DNA from: UBA1738 sp964388835
GTDB lineage: Bacteria; Bacillota; Clostridia; UBA1381
Length of the DNA: 64,000 nt
Direction: 5' to 3'
Assembly: GCA_964388835.1 (NCBI GenBank)
Contig: CAYMBZ010000003.1
Span: forward strand, 1-64,000
Of the stretch, positions 16,959 to 26,018 are shown piece by piece. A program made the position numbers and the translations under genes. The first letter of the stretch is position 1; the number at the start of each line of letters is the position of its first letter. The notes below the pieces were generated by a model, which was given only the letters and a program-made list of their open reading frames with translations, was not told the DNA's origin and did no database searches.

Positions 16959-19007
16959 ATGAAAGTTAAAAAATTATTGGCTTCTGTTTTGGCAGTATCG
17001 ATGTTGTCAAGTATTGCGGCAACGCTCAATATCTCTGCCGCAGATACGGCGAATAACTACAAAACCACACCGGTATTAAACGAGACTTTTGACAGCGGTG
17101 CGTTAAAGACGGAACATTCCGGTTGGGGTAACCAATGGATTGAGGAAACCTTTGCGGATGAAACCGGACGCGGTAAGGTTTGGACAATTCCTTTCGGAAC
17201 TGGAATGGCGAATGCCGCGGTAAACGGTGCTTTCTCAAGCATAGGTCAGTATATGACGGGAAGCCTGAATTATGTAAAATTTGATTTTAAGGCAGAAAAT
17301 GCGTACAACTTTTCATTCCAGCTTATGGGAACGGAAGCGGATACAAGAGCACCGATACAGCTGTCGACTTCAAGACACGGTTGGATGTACGCAAACAATT
17401 TTGACAGTATAAGTCAAGCAGGTTTGGACGGAAATGAAACGGTACTGGACTCTAACTCTAAAGAGATGATAAACGCGGCTGAGTGGAGAAACGGAAGTGA
17501 GGCTATTAACTTTACGGCAGGCAACTGGTACAGCGTTATGTTTGTTATTGACAAGGTAAATACAAAGATAAAGATTTATGTGGACGATAAGTTTATGCTG
17601 GAAAGAACGGTGCCTGCCGATACGATAAATGCTTTGGATATGCTACATGTATGGAATCATTATTCGGAATCGGATACGAGTGTCAGCAGATTTATGACAT
17701 TCGACAACTTCCAAGTTGGTACCTGCACGGAGCAGATTGCGGCAGAGAAGCTAACACTTTCGGAAGACGGAAAACTTACCGTAACTTATTCCGGCAAAGT
17801 TGTGGGAGCAACGTTCACTGCAAGCAACGTGGTTATCAAAAAGGATGGAGAGGGCGTTTCCTACAACGGTTCATATGACAGTGAGACATATACATACACG
17901 GCTACCATTGCGAATTTTGACCCATATGCTGACTACACAGTTTCAATTAAAGGTATAACGGGATTCGGCGGCAAGCCGGTTCAGGAAGTTGAAAAAACTT
18001 TCAAGGGCGTTAAATATCTTTTCAGCCCGGTTTTGACGGATACATATGACGACGGTACTGCGACCTTTGATTGGCAACCGGATTGGTCACCGAGTACAAC
18101 CTATGTGGATGAGACAGGACGTGGCAAGGTAGCGGCTGTTACGTTTAAAGAAGAGAACAAGGATAGCACGACAGAAACAAATATAGTATTAACAGAATTG
18201 TCACAGTACATGACATCGGATGTAAACTATATAAGTTTTGATATTAAGCCGGCACAGCTTATGAATATGTCATTCTCTCCGACAGATGTAACGAATGTAG
18301 TGTATCCTCTCACTTTGTTCTCCTCAGAAAATGGATGGTTCTGGGGTAGCGGCTCAAGAATTCCGACGCAATACGGAGACGATTTACCGACAATATACGG
18401 AAACACCCGCGCAACTTTAGTTGGCTGGGGATTTAGCGCAAGCAGCTTTGCCGATACAGAGGTCGGAAAATGGTATAACGTTAAGTTTATCATGGATAAG
18501 AAAAATGGAAAAATTGCGGTATATGTTGATGATGTTAAGCTTGATGAAGTAAGTGCAAGTGCGACGGAATTAAGCAGTATAGACAGACTTTTGGTAAGGG
18601 ATTGCTCCGCGGGTAAGACAGGACCTAATATGTACATCGACAACTTCCAAATAGGTGCGGCATTTCCGGCACCGTCTAAGGATACAAGCATAACGCTGGT
18701 TGATGCAAGCGGAAATGCAATTACAAACGGAACAACTGCCGCTGAGGTTTATCCGAAGGCTGTAATTAACAATACAGGCAAGGAAGCAGGTTCGGTACAG
18801 CTTTCTGTTGCAAGCTATGATGCCGACGGTGTGCTTTTGGATGTAAAAGTTGAGACCGTTACGGTTGCTGCAGGTGAGATTAAGACCGTTACTTCATCCT
18901 ATGGCGTTAAAACACAAGGCACAAAAACCGTTAAAGCATTCCTTTGGAGCGGTTGGTCAAATATTACACCGCTTGTTGGAGCAGATGTTAAAACGGTAAA
19001 CAACTGA
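16959..19007 (+). CDS. Secreted ConA/LamG-like two-domain protein, 682 aa
   Basis: An exported protein with no enzymatic signature. It has a signal peptide (about residues 1-27), a ConA-like beta-sandwich (about 38-255), an Ig-like domain (about 260-350), a second ConA-like domain (about 352-565) and a C-terminal beta module (about 568-682). Both ConA-like domains open with the same phrase, DETGRGKV, so they arose by internal duplication. The second domain also closely resembles the second domain of the next gene (shared GWFWG and KWYNVKF phrases). The C-terminal module ends with KAFLW followed by a Pro-Leu, a signature shared by other proteins of both loci. The likely role is glycan binding or surface assembly. 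No SLH or LPXTG anchor is present. Confidence 0.7.
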   Translation: MKVKKLLASVLAVSMLSSIAATLNISAADTANNYKTTPVLNETFDSGALKTEHSGWGNQWIEETFADETGRGKVWTIPFGTGMANAAVNGAFSSIGQYMTGSLNYVKFDFKAENAYNFSFQLMGTEADTRAPIQLSTSRHGWMYANNFDSISQAGLDGNETVLDSNSKEMINAAEWRNGSEAINFTAGNWYSVMFVIDKVNTKIKIYVDDKFMLERTVPADTINALDMLHVWNHYSESDTSVSRFMTFDNFQVGTCTEQIAAEKLTLSEDGKLTVTYSGKVVGATFTASNVVIKKDGEGVSYNGSYDSETYTYTATIANFDPYADYTVSIKGITGFGGKPVQEVEKTFKGVKYLFSPVLTDTYDDGTATFDWQPDWSPSTTYVDETGRGKVAAVTFKEENKDSTTETNIVLTELSQYMTSDVNYISFDIKPAQLMNMSFSPTDVTNVVYPLTLFSSENGWFWGSGSRIPTQYGDDLPTIYGNTRATLVGWGFSASSFADTEVGKWYNVKFIMDKKNGKIAVYVDDVKLDEVSASATELSSIDRLLVRDCSAGKTGPNMYIDNFQIGAAFPAPSKDTSITLVDASGNAITNGTTAAEVYPKAVINNTGKEAGSVQLSVASYDADGVLLDVKVETVTVAAGEIKTVTSSYGVKTQGTKTVKAFLWSGWSNITPLVGADVKTVNN

Positions 19008-19020
19008 ATATAAACAACTG

Positions 19021-19060
19021 GCATTATCCGTGCCGAAAGAGTGTTCGGTGCGGATAATGT
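19021..19060 (+). other. Long intercistronic RNA hairpin
   Basis: A 16-bp stem pairs 19022-19037 with 19044-19059 around a 6-nt loop. Two G-U wobbles replace Watson-Crick pairs in the middle, which favours an RNA-level function. No T-tract follows. It lies between two ConA-like protein genes of the same operon. Confidence 0.6.
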
Positions 19061-19105
19061 TCTGAAATACTACAATGTGACTCTTAAAATGAGGTGGACA
19101 AATTA

Positions 19106-21421
19106 ATGAAAAAATTCTTGTTTTTAATGCTTTCCCTCATATGCATAACGGCGGGTGCAGTTCATGCGGCAGATGAGGAAAGCAAAATTTTATACTACAA
19201 TGACGGGTACAGTGATTTAAATTCTACGCAGACAACGCTTGACGGTGAATTGTGCCTAAAGCACAAAGTGGATTCAAGCAGTACAAATTATGTTGCAACT
19301 GCAGGTGTACTGAATCCCGAAGGCATAAAGGCTGATAAGACGATTTTCAGCTTTGATATAAACGCGGGTCAGACCAACCAGTATGTGTTTGCGGAACTTC
19401 ATGGAAGTGACGGAACAAATTCCGCACAGATAGCAAGCTTTTTTGTTTCCATGGACGGAAAGATAGGATACAAAACGGTAAACGGATGGGAGGGAACAGC
19501 AGAATTCCCGAACGGAAATGATGCTTACTCTGGATATATTTTAAAAGATATTGAGCCGAATAAGTGGTATCATATAGATATGATTTTCAATCATGAGGAC
19601 GGCTCTATCACCTATTATTTTGACGGCAGTGTTTGGGGAACAGGTCATACCTTTACCAAAAAGTATTATGTAAGCCTGTTAAATATGGCATCAAGGGGCG
19701 GAGAAGGTTATGTTACAAATCCGACCGGTAACGAGGTATTCTACCTTGATAACATAATGCTTGCCTCGGTTTACGGAGATGAAATGATTGCAAATGTCGG
19801 AGCGGTTGACCTGAAAAAGAAAACCGTAAATATTACTTTCTCGGAAATTCCGAGCGAGACGGCATTATCGGATATTAAAATTATCAATACCGTTACGGAA
19901 AACCAGGTTGCAATTACGGATATTAGCAGAAAGAACAACATTGTTACCTTAAGTTTTAGCGAAGATTTGGATACTTTGACCGAGTATGCAATCGAAATTC
20001 CGGCGGGAATTACGGGAGTTCAGGGGAAAACAAAACACCAATTGTCGTATTTTGTAACCGAGAGCGGACAAGCTGACGAAAATATTGTATATACGACCGC
20101 ACTTGAGGACGACTATGACGATGCAACGGCTATATATCAGTGGAATCCGTCTTACTCACCCGAGCCTGAGTTTGTTGATGAAGCGGGACGCGGCAAAGTT
20201 TTGGGTATAAAATTTGCCGTAAAACAAGCAAATATCGAAACCAATATACTGCTGAGTGGGTTGGATAGCTATTTTCAAGATAAAGATATAAGCACATTGA
20301 GCTTTGATTTAAAGGAAAGTCAGCTGAGAAATCATTCATTTTCACTGGTAACTTCCGGCTGGGCATATCCGATAACACTTTTCACTTCCGAGAAGGGGTG
20401 GTTCTGGGGTACGGACAGCGAGGCGCCGACACAAAACGGTGGAAATTTGCCGTTATTGTTCCCATCAACAAAGGCGGAGCTTGTAAATGATTGGGGATAC
20501 CCGGCAAGCCAGTTTGCGGATATGCAGACGGATAAATGGTACAATGTTAAATTTGAGCTTGACCGCAAAAACGGAAAGGTAAGAGTTTACATTGATAACA
20601 CAAAATTATATGAGGCAAACTGTTCCAAATCCACTCAAAACGCAATTAGTATGCTTTTGGTGAGAAACTGCTCGGCAGAAATATCAGCTGCTCAAAATGT
20701 TCTTTTTATAGACAACTTTACAATTAAAAACGGTGAGCCGGAACGCGAAAATAAGATTAAAAACACAAGATTTATCACATCGGACGGACGTGTGACGGGC
20801 CCGTTCGGTAAAATCACAAGAGATTTGCAGAGAATTGACGTTGAATTTTACAATGCGCCGAAAGTTTCCTCAATAACAGCGGACAGTGTGAAACTGTTCT
20901 ACGGAAGCGAGCAGGTTGCATATACTGTCGGCGGACTTTCGGGAAATGTGCTTTCCGTCATCCCGAGTAAACTGCCGAATAGTGGCGACAAGGTTAAACT
21001 TGTTGTTTCGGGAGTACTTGCACAGGCGGGTGGAACGGTTTCCGACCACAGCGCGAGCGTAACCGCGGAGGGCGCAAACGGCGGATTAAGCATTGCTCCG
21101 TTTATGACAGTTAAAACTGACGGAACTGAGGCTACCGCTGTTTCAGGCGATGTCTATGCAAAAACATCCGTATTTAATACCGGAAGCAACACAGAAAATG
21201 TAATTGTTTCCATTATGGGCTATAACGGTGATAAAATGGTGGCGATAGACTTTGAAGAGATTGAGCTTAATAGCGGAGACGTTGCCGTATTTGATGAAAC
21301 GGGAAGCAACAATACTTTGAAAGTTTTAGATGACGGCACAATTACCGATGTTATGCTTGTTGTTTTAAAGGGCGGAGATACGAGATATTCGATACTTGCA
21401 CCTGTTAGTATAGAAAGGTAG
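19106..21421 (+). CDS. Secreted ConA/LamG-like two-domain protein, 771 aa
   Basis: A paralog of the preceding protein. It has a signal peptide (about residues 1-22), a first ConA-like domain (about 25-225), an Ig-like domain with a SbsA-type feel (about 235-320) and a second ConA-like domain opening with DEAGRGKV (about 325-545). Another Ig-like domain (about 550-655) and a C-terminal beta module follow. I chose the ATG at 19106 over an in-frame GTG at 19094 because GAGGTGG at 19091-19097 then acts as the ribosome site. There are no catalytic motifs. It probably binds glycan at the cell surface together with its neighbour. The next gene starts 5 nt after its stop. Confidence 0.7.
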   Translation: MKKFLFLMLSLICITAGAVHAADEESKILYYNDGYSDLNSTQTTLDGELCLKHKVDSSSTNYVATAGVLNPEGIKADKTIFSFDINAGQTNQYVFAELHGSDGTNSAQIASFFVSMDGKIGYKTVNGWEGTAEFPNGNDAYSGYILKDIEPNKWYHIDMIFNHEDGSITYYFDGSVWGTGHTFTKKYYVSLLNMASRGGEGYVTNPTGNEVFYLDNIMLASVYGDEMIANVGAVDLKKKTVNITFSEIPSETALSDIKIINTVTENQVAITDISRKNNIVTLSFSEDLDTLTEYAIEIPAGITGVQGKTKHQLSYFVTESGQADENIVYTTALEDDYDDATAIYQWNPSYSPEPEFVDEAGRGKVLGIKFAVKQANIETNILLSGLDSYFQDKDISTLSFDLKESQLRNHSFSLVTSGWAYPITLFTSEKGWFWGTDSEAPTQNGGNLPLLFPSTKAELVNDWGYPASQFADMQTDKWYNVKFELDRKNGKVRVYIDNTKLYEANCSKSTQNAISMLLVRNCSAEISAAQNVLFIDNFTIKNGEPERENKIKNTRFITSDGRVTGPFGKITRDLQRIDVEFYNAPKVSSITADSVKLFYGSEQVAYTVGGLSGNVLSVIPSKLPNSGDKVKLVVSGVLAQAGGTVSDHSASVTAEGANGGLSIAPFMTVKTDGTEATAVSGDVYAKTSVFNTGSNTENVIVSIMGYNGDKMVAIDFEEIELNSGDVAVFDETGSNNTLKVLDDGTITDVMLVVLKGGDTRYSILAPVSIER

Positions 21422-21426
21422 GAATT

Positions 21427-24356
21427 ATGATTAAAAAAATATGCTCGGTAGTTCTGTGTGGACTGTTTGCATTAAATGTTACCGTTTTTGCGACACCAAC
21501 CGCCGTTGTAACAAAGGATGAGATTTACTTAACATCTCAATATTCCGGCGGAGAATCGGGAAAAATGTACAGTGTTGACCTGTATGATTCCACATACAAT
21601 GCTGAGAATCCGCTACCGTCATTGGTTTTCAGAAACCAGGAAATAAGCGGTCCCTCCGGGTGGTGGGGCATGACTATTCCAATGAAAAATAAAGAGGCGG
21701 GCGTTTACCGCTTGGCATCGGGAGAAGAGAGCGGTACGGTTTATACCGAAAACATTCTTTACGATAAATTTGACGGAAAGAAGACCTACAACGGTATAAG
21801 TGCAAATACCGACGGTTCTTTAAACTTTGACGCGGGTGCGTATTTGCAGGCGGATTTTGCGGACTTGGTTTCGGATAATCTGGTGAAGGTAAGTTTTGAT
21901 ATTCAGCTGACAGAAAACAGTAACTTTTATATGAGACTTAACAATGTACAAGATGCTGTTTGGAACGACAAAACGCAAATATTCGATACGCTTTACTTCA
22001 ATTCAAACGGAAAGGCATACCTTTTTACAAATGAAAACAACTGGTCGGGGGCGGACGAGTACAAAAGCTGGTATGCGGGCAGAGAATACCATGTTGAGCT
22101 ATGGGTTGATATGCTGAGAAAGAGCATAGCCGGATATGTGGATAATACCGCTATAGGTAAAATGCCGCTGGCGGACGGACTTAACAAGTTGGGCGGACTA
22201 AAAATGACGTGCTCTTCGGGAAGCGCAAAAGTGAGCAATTTTGAAATGTGCGAATTTCCTGAGTACGGCACAGATGTCAGCCTCGGAAATCATGCTCCCG
22301 ATTATGCCGAACAGCCGATTTATGCGGCGGTTAAGGTAGGAGATGATATCGGAAACATAATCTTCGGTGCGGAGAATGTGGATTTGGATATTTCTTTGCT
22401 TAATCGTGAGAACAAGGCGAGAAATTATACCGTTAAATATAATTTCTATGATGCCGACAGCGGTGTGCTTATCGGAAGTGACAGCGAAGATGTAAGTTTT
22501 TTGGGAAACGAAAAGCTGGTATTGAATAAAAAATTCGATTTTACAGATTTTAAGAAACAGTACGGATTTTTCAAACTGGTAATGAGCTTTTCGGAAAATT
22601 CCTATGAGATTTCGGATTTTAATTCCTCGGAATTCAGATTTTCCGTTGCAAGAAAATCCTCCGAGCTTAATAAGAAAATGGGAATTCATACTCAGTTTGG
22701 ACACGGATATTCCGGACAATACGAGAATATTACCCTTGCGAAAAACGCGGGATTTTATTCAATAAGAGACTATGTTGCGGATAGCCAGTACAGCGCGGCT
22801 AACGGATGGGTACTTCCCGAACGCTATACGATTTGGCACAATTATGCAAAAGCCGCAGACATGAATGAGATTCTGCATGTGTATTATTCCGCAAACGGAT
22901 TGGTTCCGACATCGGATGCGGAAATCCAAAAATTTGCGGAGTATGCTGGCAAGCTTGCCGCAAATACCGATGCGGAATACATTGAGTTGTTTAACGAGCT
23001 TAATCTTGCGGGTGATAGCATGACAACCGCAGATTACGCAAAGGTTCTTATGGCAACCGCCGAGAAAATTCATCCGGTAAAAAAGACAATGGCGATGGTA
23101 ACCGCAAGAGCGGGAGCTCAGGCACAGGAATGGATTAAAGGTGTGCTTGATGCGATTGTTGAGGCGGGAGGACAGCCTGTTGATTATATCGATTCAGTAT
23201 CGGTTCATCCGTATAAGCTCTATAACCTGTCACCGGAGACCGGCAAGATACCGGATAAGGGAGAAAACGACGGTACATTGCATGAGCAGGTTGCGGATGT
23301 ACGTGCGCTTATGAATCGATACGGTCTGGAAGAGTGTCCGATTTTCGCTTCGGAAATAGGCTGGACATCAACGCCTGTTTGGTCAGGCTGGGCACAGGTG
23401 GACGACAGAGTTACCGAATACGAGCAGGCGGAGTATACTATTCGAGCCTCGGTTCTTCTGCATGAGGATTTGGAATGTATGTATTGGCATACGATGAATG
23501 ATAAGCTGGGTGCGGATGTTTATGAAGAGCATTTCGGAATCGTGGATAAAAGAGCGGCAGTGGAAATTCCTTTTGAAGCAAAACCGGCATTTATCGCATT
23601 GGCGCAGTTCAATTCCCTTTTGGCAAATGCAAAGAGAACTTCCGAAACGGAAAACAACGGCTGTTATGATGCGGTGTTTAATAAGAACGGAAAAACCGTT
23701 CATGTGCTTTGGACAGACAGTGGAAATAAACCATATGAGTTTAATGCCGTATCAAAGGTTTTGAAACTTTATGACATGTACGGAAACGAAAGCATTGTAA
23801 CCTCGGAGGACGGAAAATATAACATGCAGCTTTCAACATCGCCGATATATGCGGAGATACTTGACGGTTATGTTGAGTTTACCGTTGAAAATGCAAACAT
23901 GTGCTTTGGACAGACAGTGGAAATAAACCATATGAGTTTAATGCCGTATCAAAGGTTTTGAAACTTTATGACATGTACGGAAACGAAAGCATTGTAACCT
24001 CGGAGGACGGAAAATATAACATGCAGCTTTCAACATCGCCGATATATGCGGAGATACTTGACGGTTATGTTGAGTTTACCGTTGAAAATGCAAACGGAGA
24101 TGCGGAGGTTAAGGTCGGTACGGACAGCGTTCGTGCAAGGCTTATTTCCAACAAAACATTTGATACCAAGCGCTACATAATTGTGGCGGCATACAAGGAT
24201 AAGCAATTGCTCGGTGTTGATATTAAACCGGTTGACGGAACGGCTTTGACAAATATGACAGAGCTGATATCGACACAGGGTGCGGATACGGTAAAGGCAT
24301 TCTTGATGACGGAAAGCTTTGAGCCGGAACTTACAAGCACCGCGAACAGCAAATAG
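21427..24356 (+). pseudogene. Secreted clan-A glycoside hydrolase, frame broken by a 197-bp tandem duplication
   Basis: The reading frame from 21427 runs to a premature stop at 23959-23961, because a perfect 197-bp tandem duplication (197 is not a multiple of 3) shifts the frame. The original frame resumes in the second copy and ends at 24356. Removing one copy restores a continuous protein of about 910 residues. It has a signal peptide, N-terminal beta domains including a ConA-like domain (about 98-280), an Ig-like domain and a clan-A catalytic barrel (about 405-750). The acid/base is Glu524 in FNELNL and the nucleophile Glu643 in SEIGW. A C-terminal module with KAFL is lost in the truncated product. 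The catalytic domain lies wholly before the break, so the 844-residue product might still be active. A recent mutation or an assembly error would look the same. Confidence 0.8.
23701..24094 (+). repeat. Perfect 2 x 197-bp tandem duplication
   Basis: Bases 23701-23897 are repeated without a visible mismatch at 23898-24094, with one further matching base at 24095. The left-flanking bases (23700 and 23897) differ, so the junction has only 1 bp of microhomology. The duplication lies inside the glycosidase gene and breaks its frame. Confidence 0.93.
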
Positions 24357-24371
24357 AATGGAGTGACAATA

Positions 24372-26006
24372 TTGAGAAAAATAATTTCTTTGGCAATCGC
24401 CGCAAGTACATTTTTAACTACTGCGGCAATGGCGGATGTTACGGATTTGGGAGGTCTTAAGGGAAATATAAATGAAGAGACTACCTTTCCGAATACCGCA
24501 ATGAATGTTGAGGTATATGCGCCGGGTAAGGGATACGCCGATTTAAAAACGGCATCTGCGGCGGAGTATAAGGATATTCTGATTTTCCGAAAGGTTGTAA
24601 ATACCGATGCGGACGGAGTATTGGACGTTAATTTTGAGGTAGGCTCAAGCAATCCTGCGTCCGGAATATATTCGGTGTACATTGCCGGCGCCGACTATAA
24701 AAAGGAGGACCGCGTTCTTCTTACAGATGAAACCACGGCGGCTCCTATTATAGCTCAGATAAACAGCGCTATGGCGGGAGAAGCTCAAAACGCAATAAAT
24801 ACAATCGCTGGTCTGATAGAGACCGCGCCTTTTGATTTGTACATCAGCGCGGATTCATATTTGACGCAGGACGTATATCCGATTGCGGCGGGGCTTGCGT
24901 ATAACTACATGAAAACAAACAACATTACACTTACAAGTGCAAACTGCGGAACGATTATGAACAAGGCGGTATGCGTTGCGGCGCTGCAGAAAAATCTTGT
25001 AAGCAATGTGATTGCAGATGAAAAGGGCTTTAACCTTTCACAAAGCGAAATTGCGCCATACTACAAAAAGTATTACGTAACTGAGGAGACCGGCAAAAAA
25101 ATGGCGGCAAGACTCGGCGGTAAGGCTTATGCGACACTCGGCGATTTTGATAATGCATTGACCGAGGCATTTGTATTGTCCGTTTTGGAAAACCCGGACG
25201 GTTCGGATAACACAAAGGAACTGCTCAATGCGTTCTATGCGAAGATAGGAATTACTCAAAACGGAACAGCGGCGCAGTATGCAGGAGTATCAAACAAGAG
25301 CTATACGGATTTTGCGGCGTTAAAAGCGGCTTATGTTGCACTTGCGGGACAAACACAGTACACACCGCAAGGCGGCGGTGGCGGCGGTGGAGTAGGCGGC
25401 TCCGGTTCTTCGCTTAATGCGGGATTTACTGTTCCGTCTCAGCCGACACAATATCCTATCACAATTTTTGATGATTTGGATTCTGTTTCATGGGCAGAGG
25501 AGGCAATCGTTTACTTGGCGGAAAATCTTATCGTAAGCGGTAAGGGTGATATGAAGTTCTGCCCGAACGACGAGATTACACGTGAGGAATTTGTTAAGAT
25601 TTTGGTAGGTGCGCTTAAAGTTGCACCGGAAGAAGAAAAGGAAATCACTTTCTCCGATGTAAGTGCAGATGCATGGTATTACGATGCTGTTAAAAAGGCA
25701 TATTCTGCCGGAATTGTAAGCGGAAAGAGCATTGAACTTTTCGGAACCGGCGAACGCATAACACGCCAGGAGATGGCGGCTATGGTAATGAACGGAGCGA
25801 AATATTCGGGACGAAGCTTAGAGGACGCAGTAAGCGATTTCAAATTTGATGATGACGGCGAGATGGCGGATTGGGCAAAGGAAAGTGTCTACATCTTAAG
25901 AGAAGCCGGAATAATCAGCGGAGTGGACGAATATCATTTTGCGCCGATTCAAACAGCAACAAGAGCTCAGGCGGCTAAAATGATTTACGGCTTGCTTGAA
26001 GGTTAA
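24372..26006 (+). CDS. Short SLH-anchored surface protein, locus A, 544 aa
   Basis: A cell-wall-anchored protein without enzymatic motifs. It has a signal peptide (about residues 1-21), an Ig-like N-terminal domain and an alpha-helical middle (about 115-325) rich in Ala and Asn. A glycine-rich linker (about 334-348) and three S-layer homology domains (about 363-544) follow. The SLH units read FDDLDSVSWAEEA, FSDVSADAWYYDAV and the third starting near DDDGEMADW, which normally bind pyruvylated wall polymer. I chose TTG at 24372 because GGAGTG lies 6 nt upstream. The alternative GTG at 24363 would overlap that site. Its paralog with the same order of parts is at 42054-43679, also directly upstream of a long SLH protein. 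A scaffold or spacer role is inferred. Confidence 0.85.
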   Translation: MRKIISLAIAASTFLTTAAMADVTDLGGLKGNINEETTFPNTAMNVEVYAPGKGYADLKTASAAEYKDILIFRKVVNTDADGVLDVNFEVGSSNPASGIYSVYIAGADYKKEDRVLLTDETTAAPIIAQINSAMAGEAQNAINTIAGLIETAPFDLYISADSYLTQDVYPIAAGLAYNYMKTNNITLTSANCGTIMNKAVCVAALQKNLVSNVIADEKGFNLSQSEIAPYYKKYYVTEETGKKMAARLGGKAYATLGDFDNALTEAFVLSVLENPDGSDNTKELLNAFYAKIGITQNGTAAQYAGVSNKSYTDFAALKAAYVALAGQTQYTPQGGGGGGGVGGSGSSLNAGFTVPSQPTQYPITIFDDLDSVSWAEEAIVYLAENLIVSGKGDMKFCPNDEITREEFVKILVGALKVAPEEEKEITFSDVSADAWYYDAVKKAYSAGIVSGKSIELFGTGERITRQEMAAMVMNGAKYSGRSLEDAVSDFKFDDDGEMADWAKESVYILREAGIISGVDEYHFAPIQTATRAQAAKMIYGLLEG

Positions 26007-26018
26007 GAGAGGGATAAT

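Noticed and set aside
21427..24356. Programmed frameshifting as the explanation for the two overlapping frames.
   Set aside because: The shift is fully explained by the 197-bp tandem duplication; no slippery sequence is needed.
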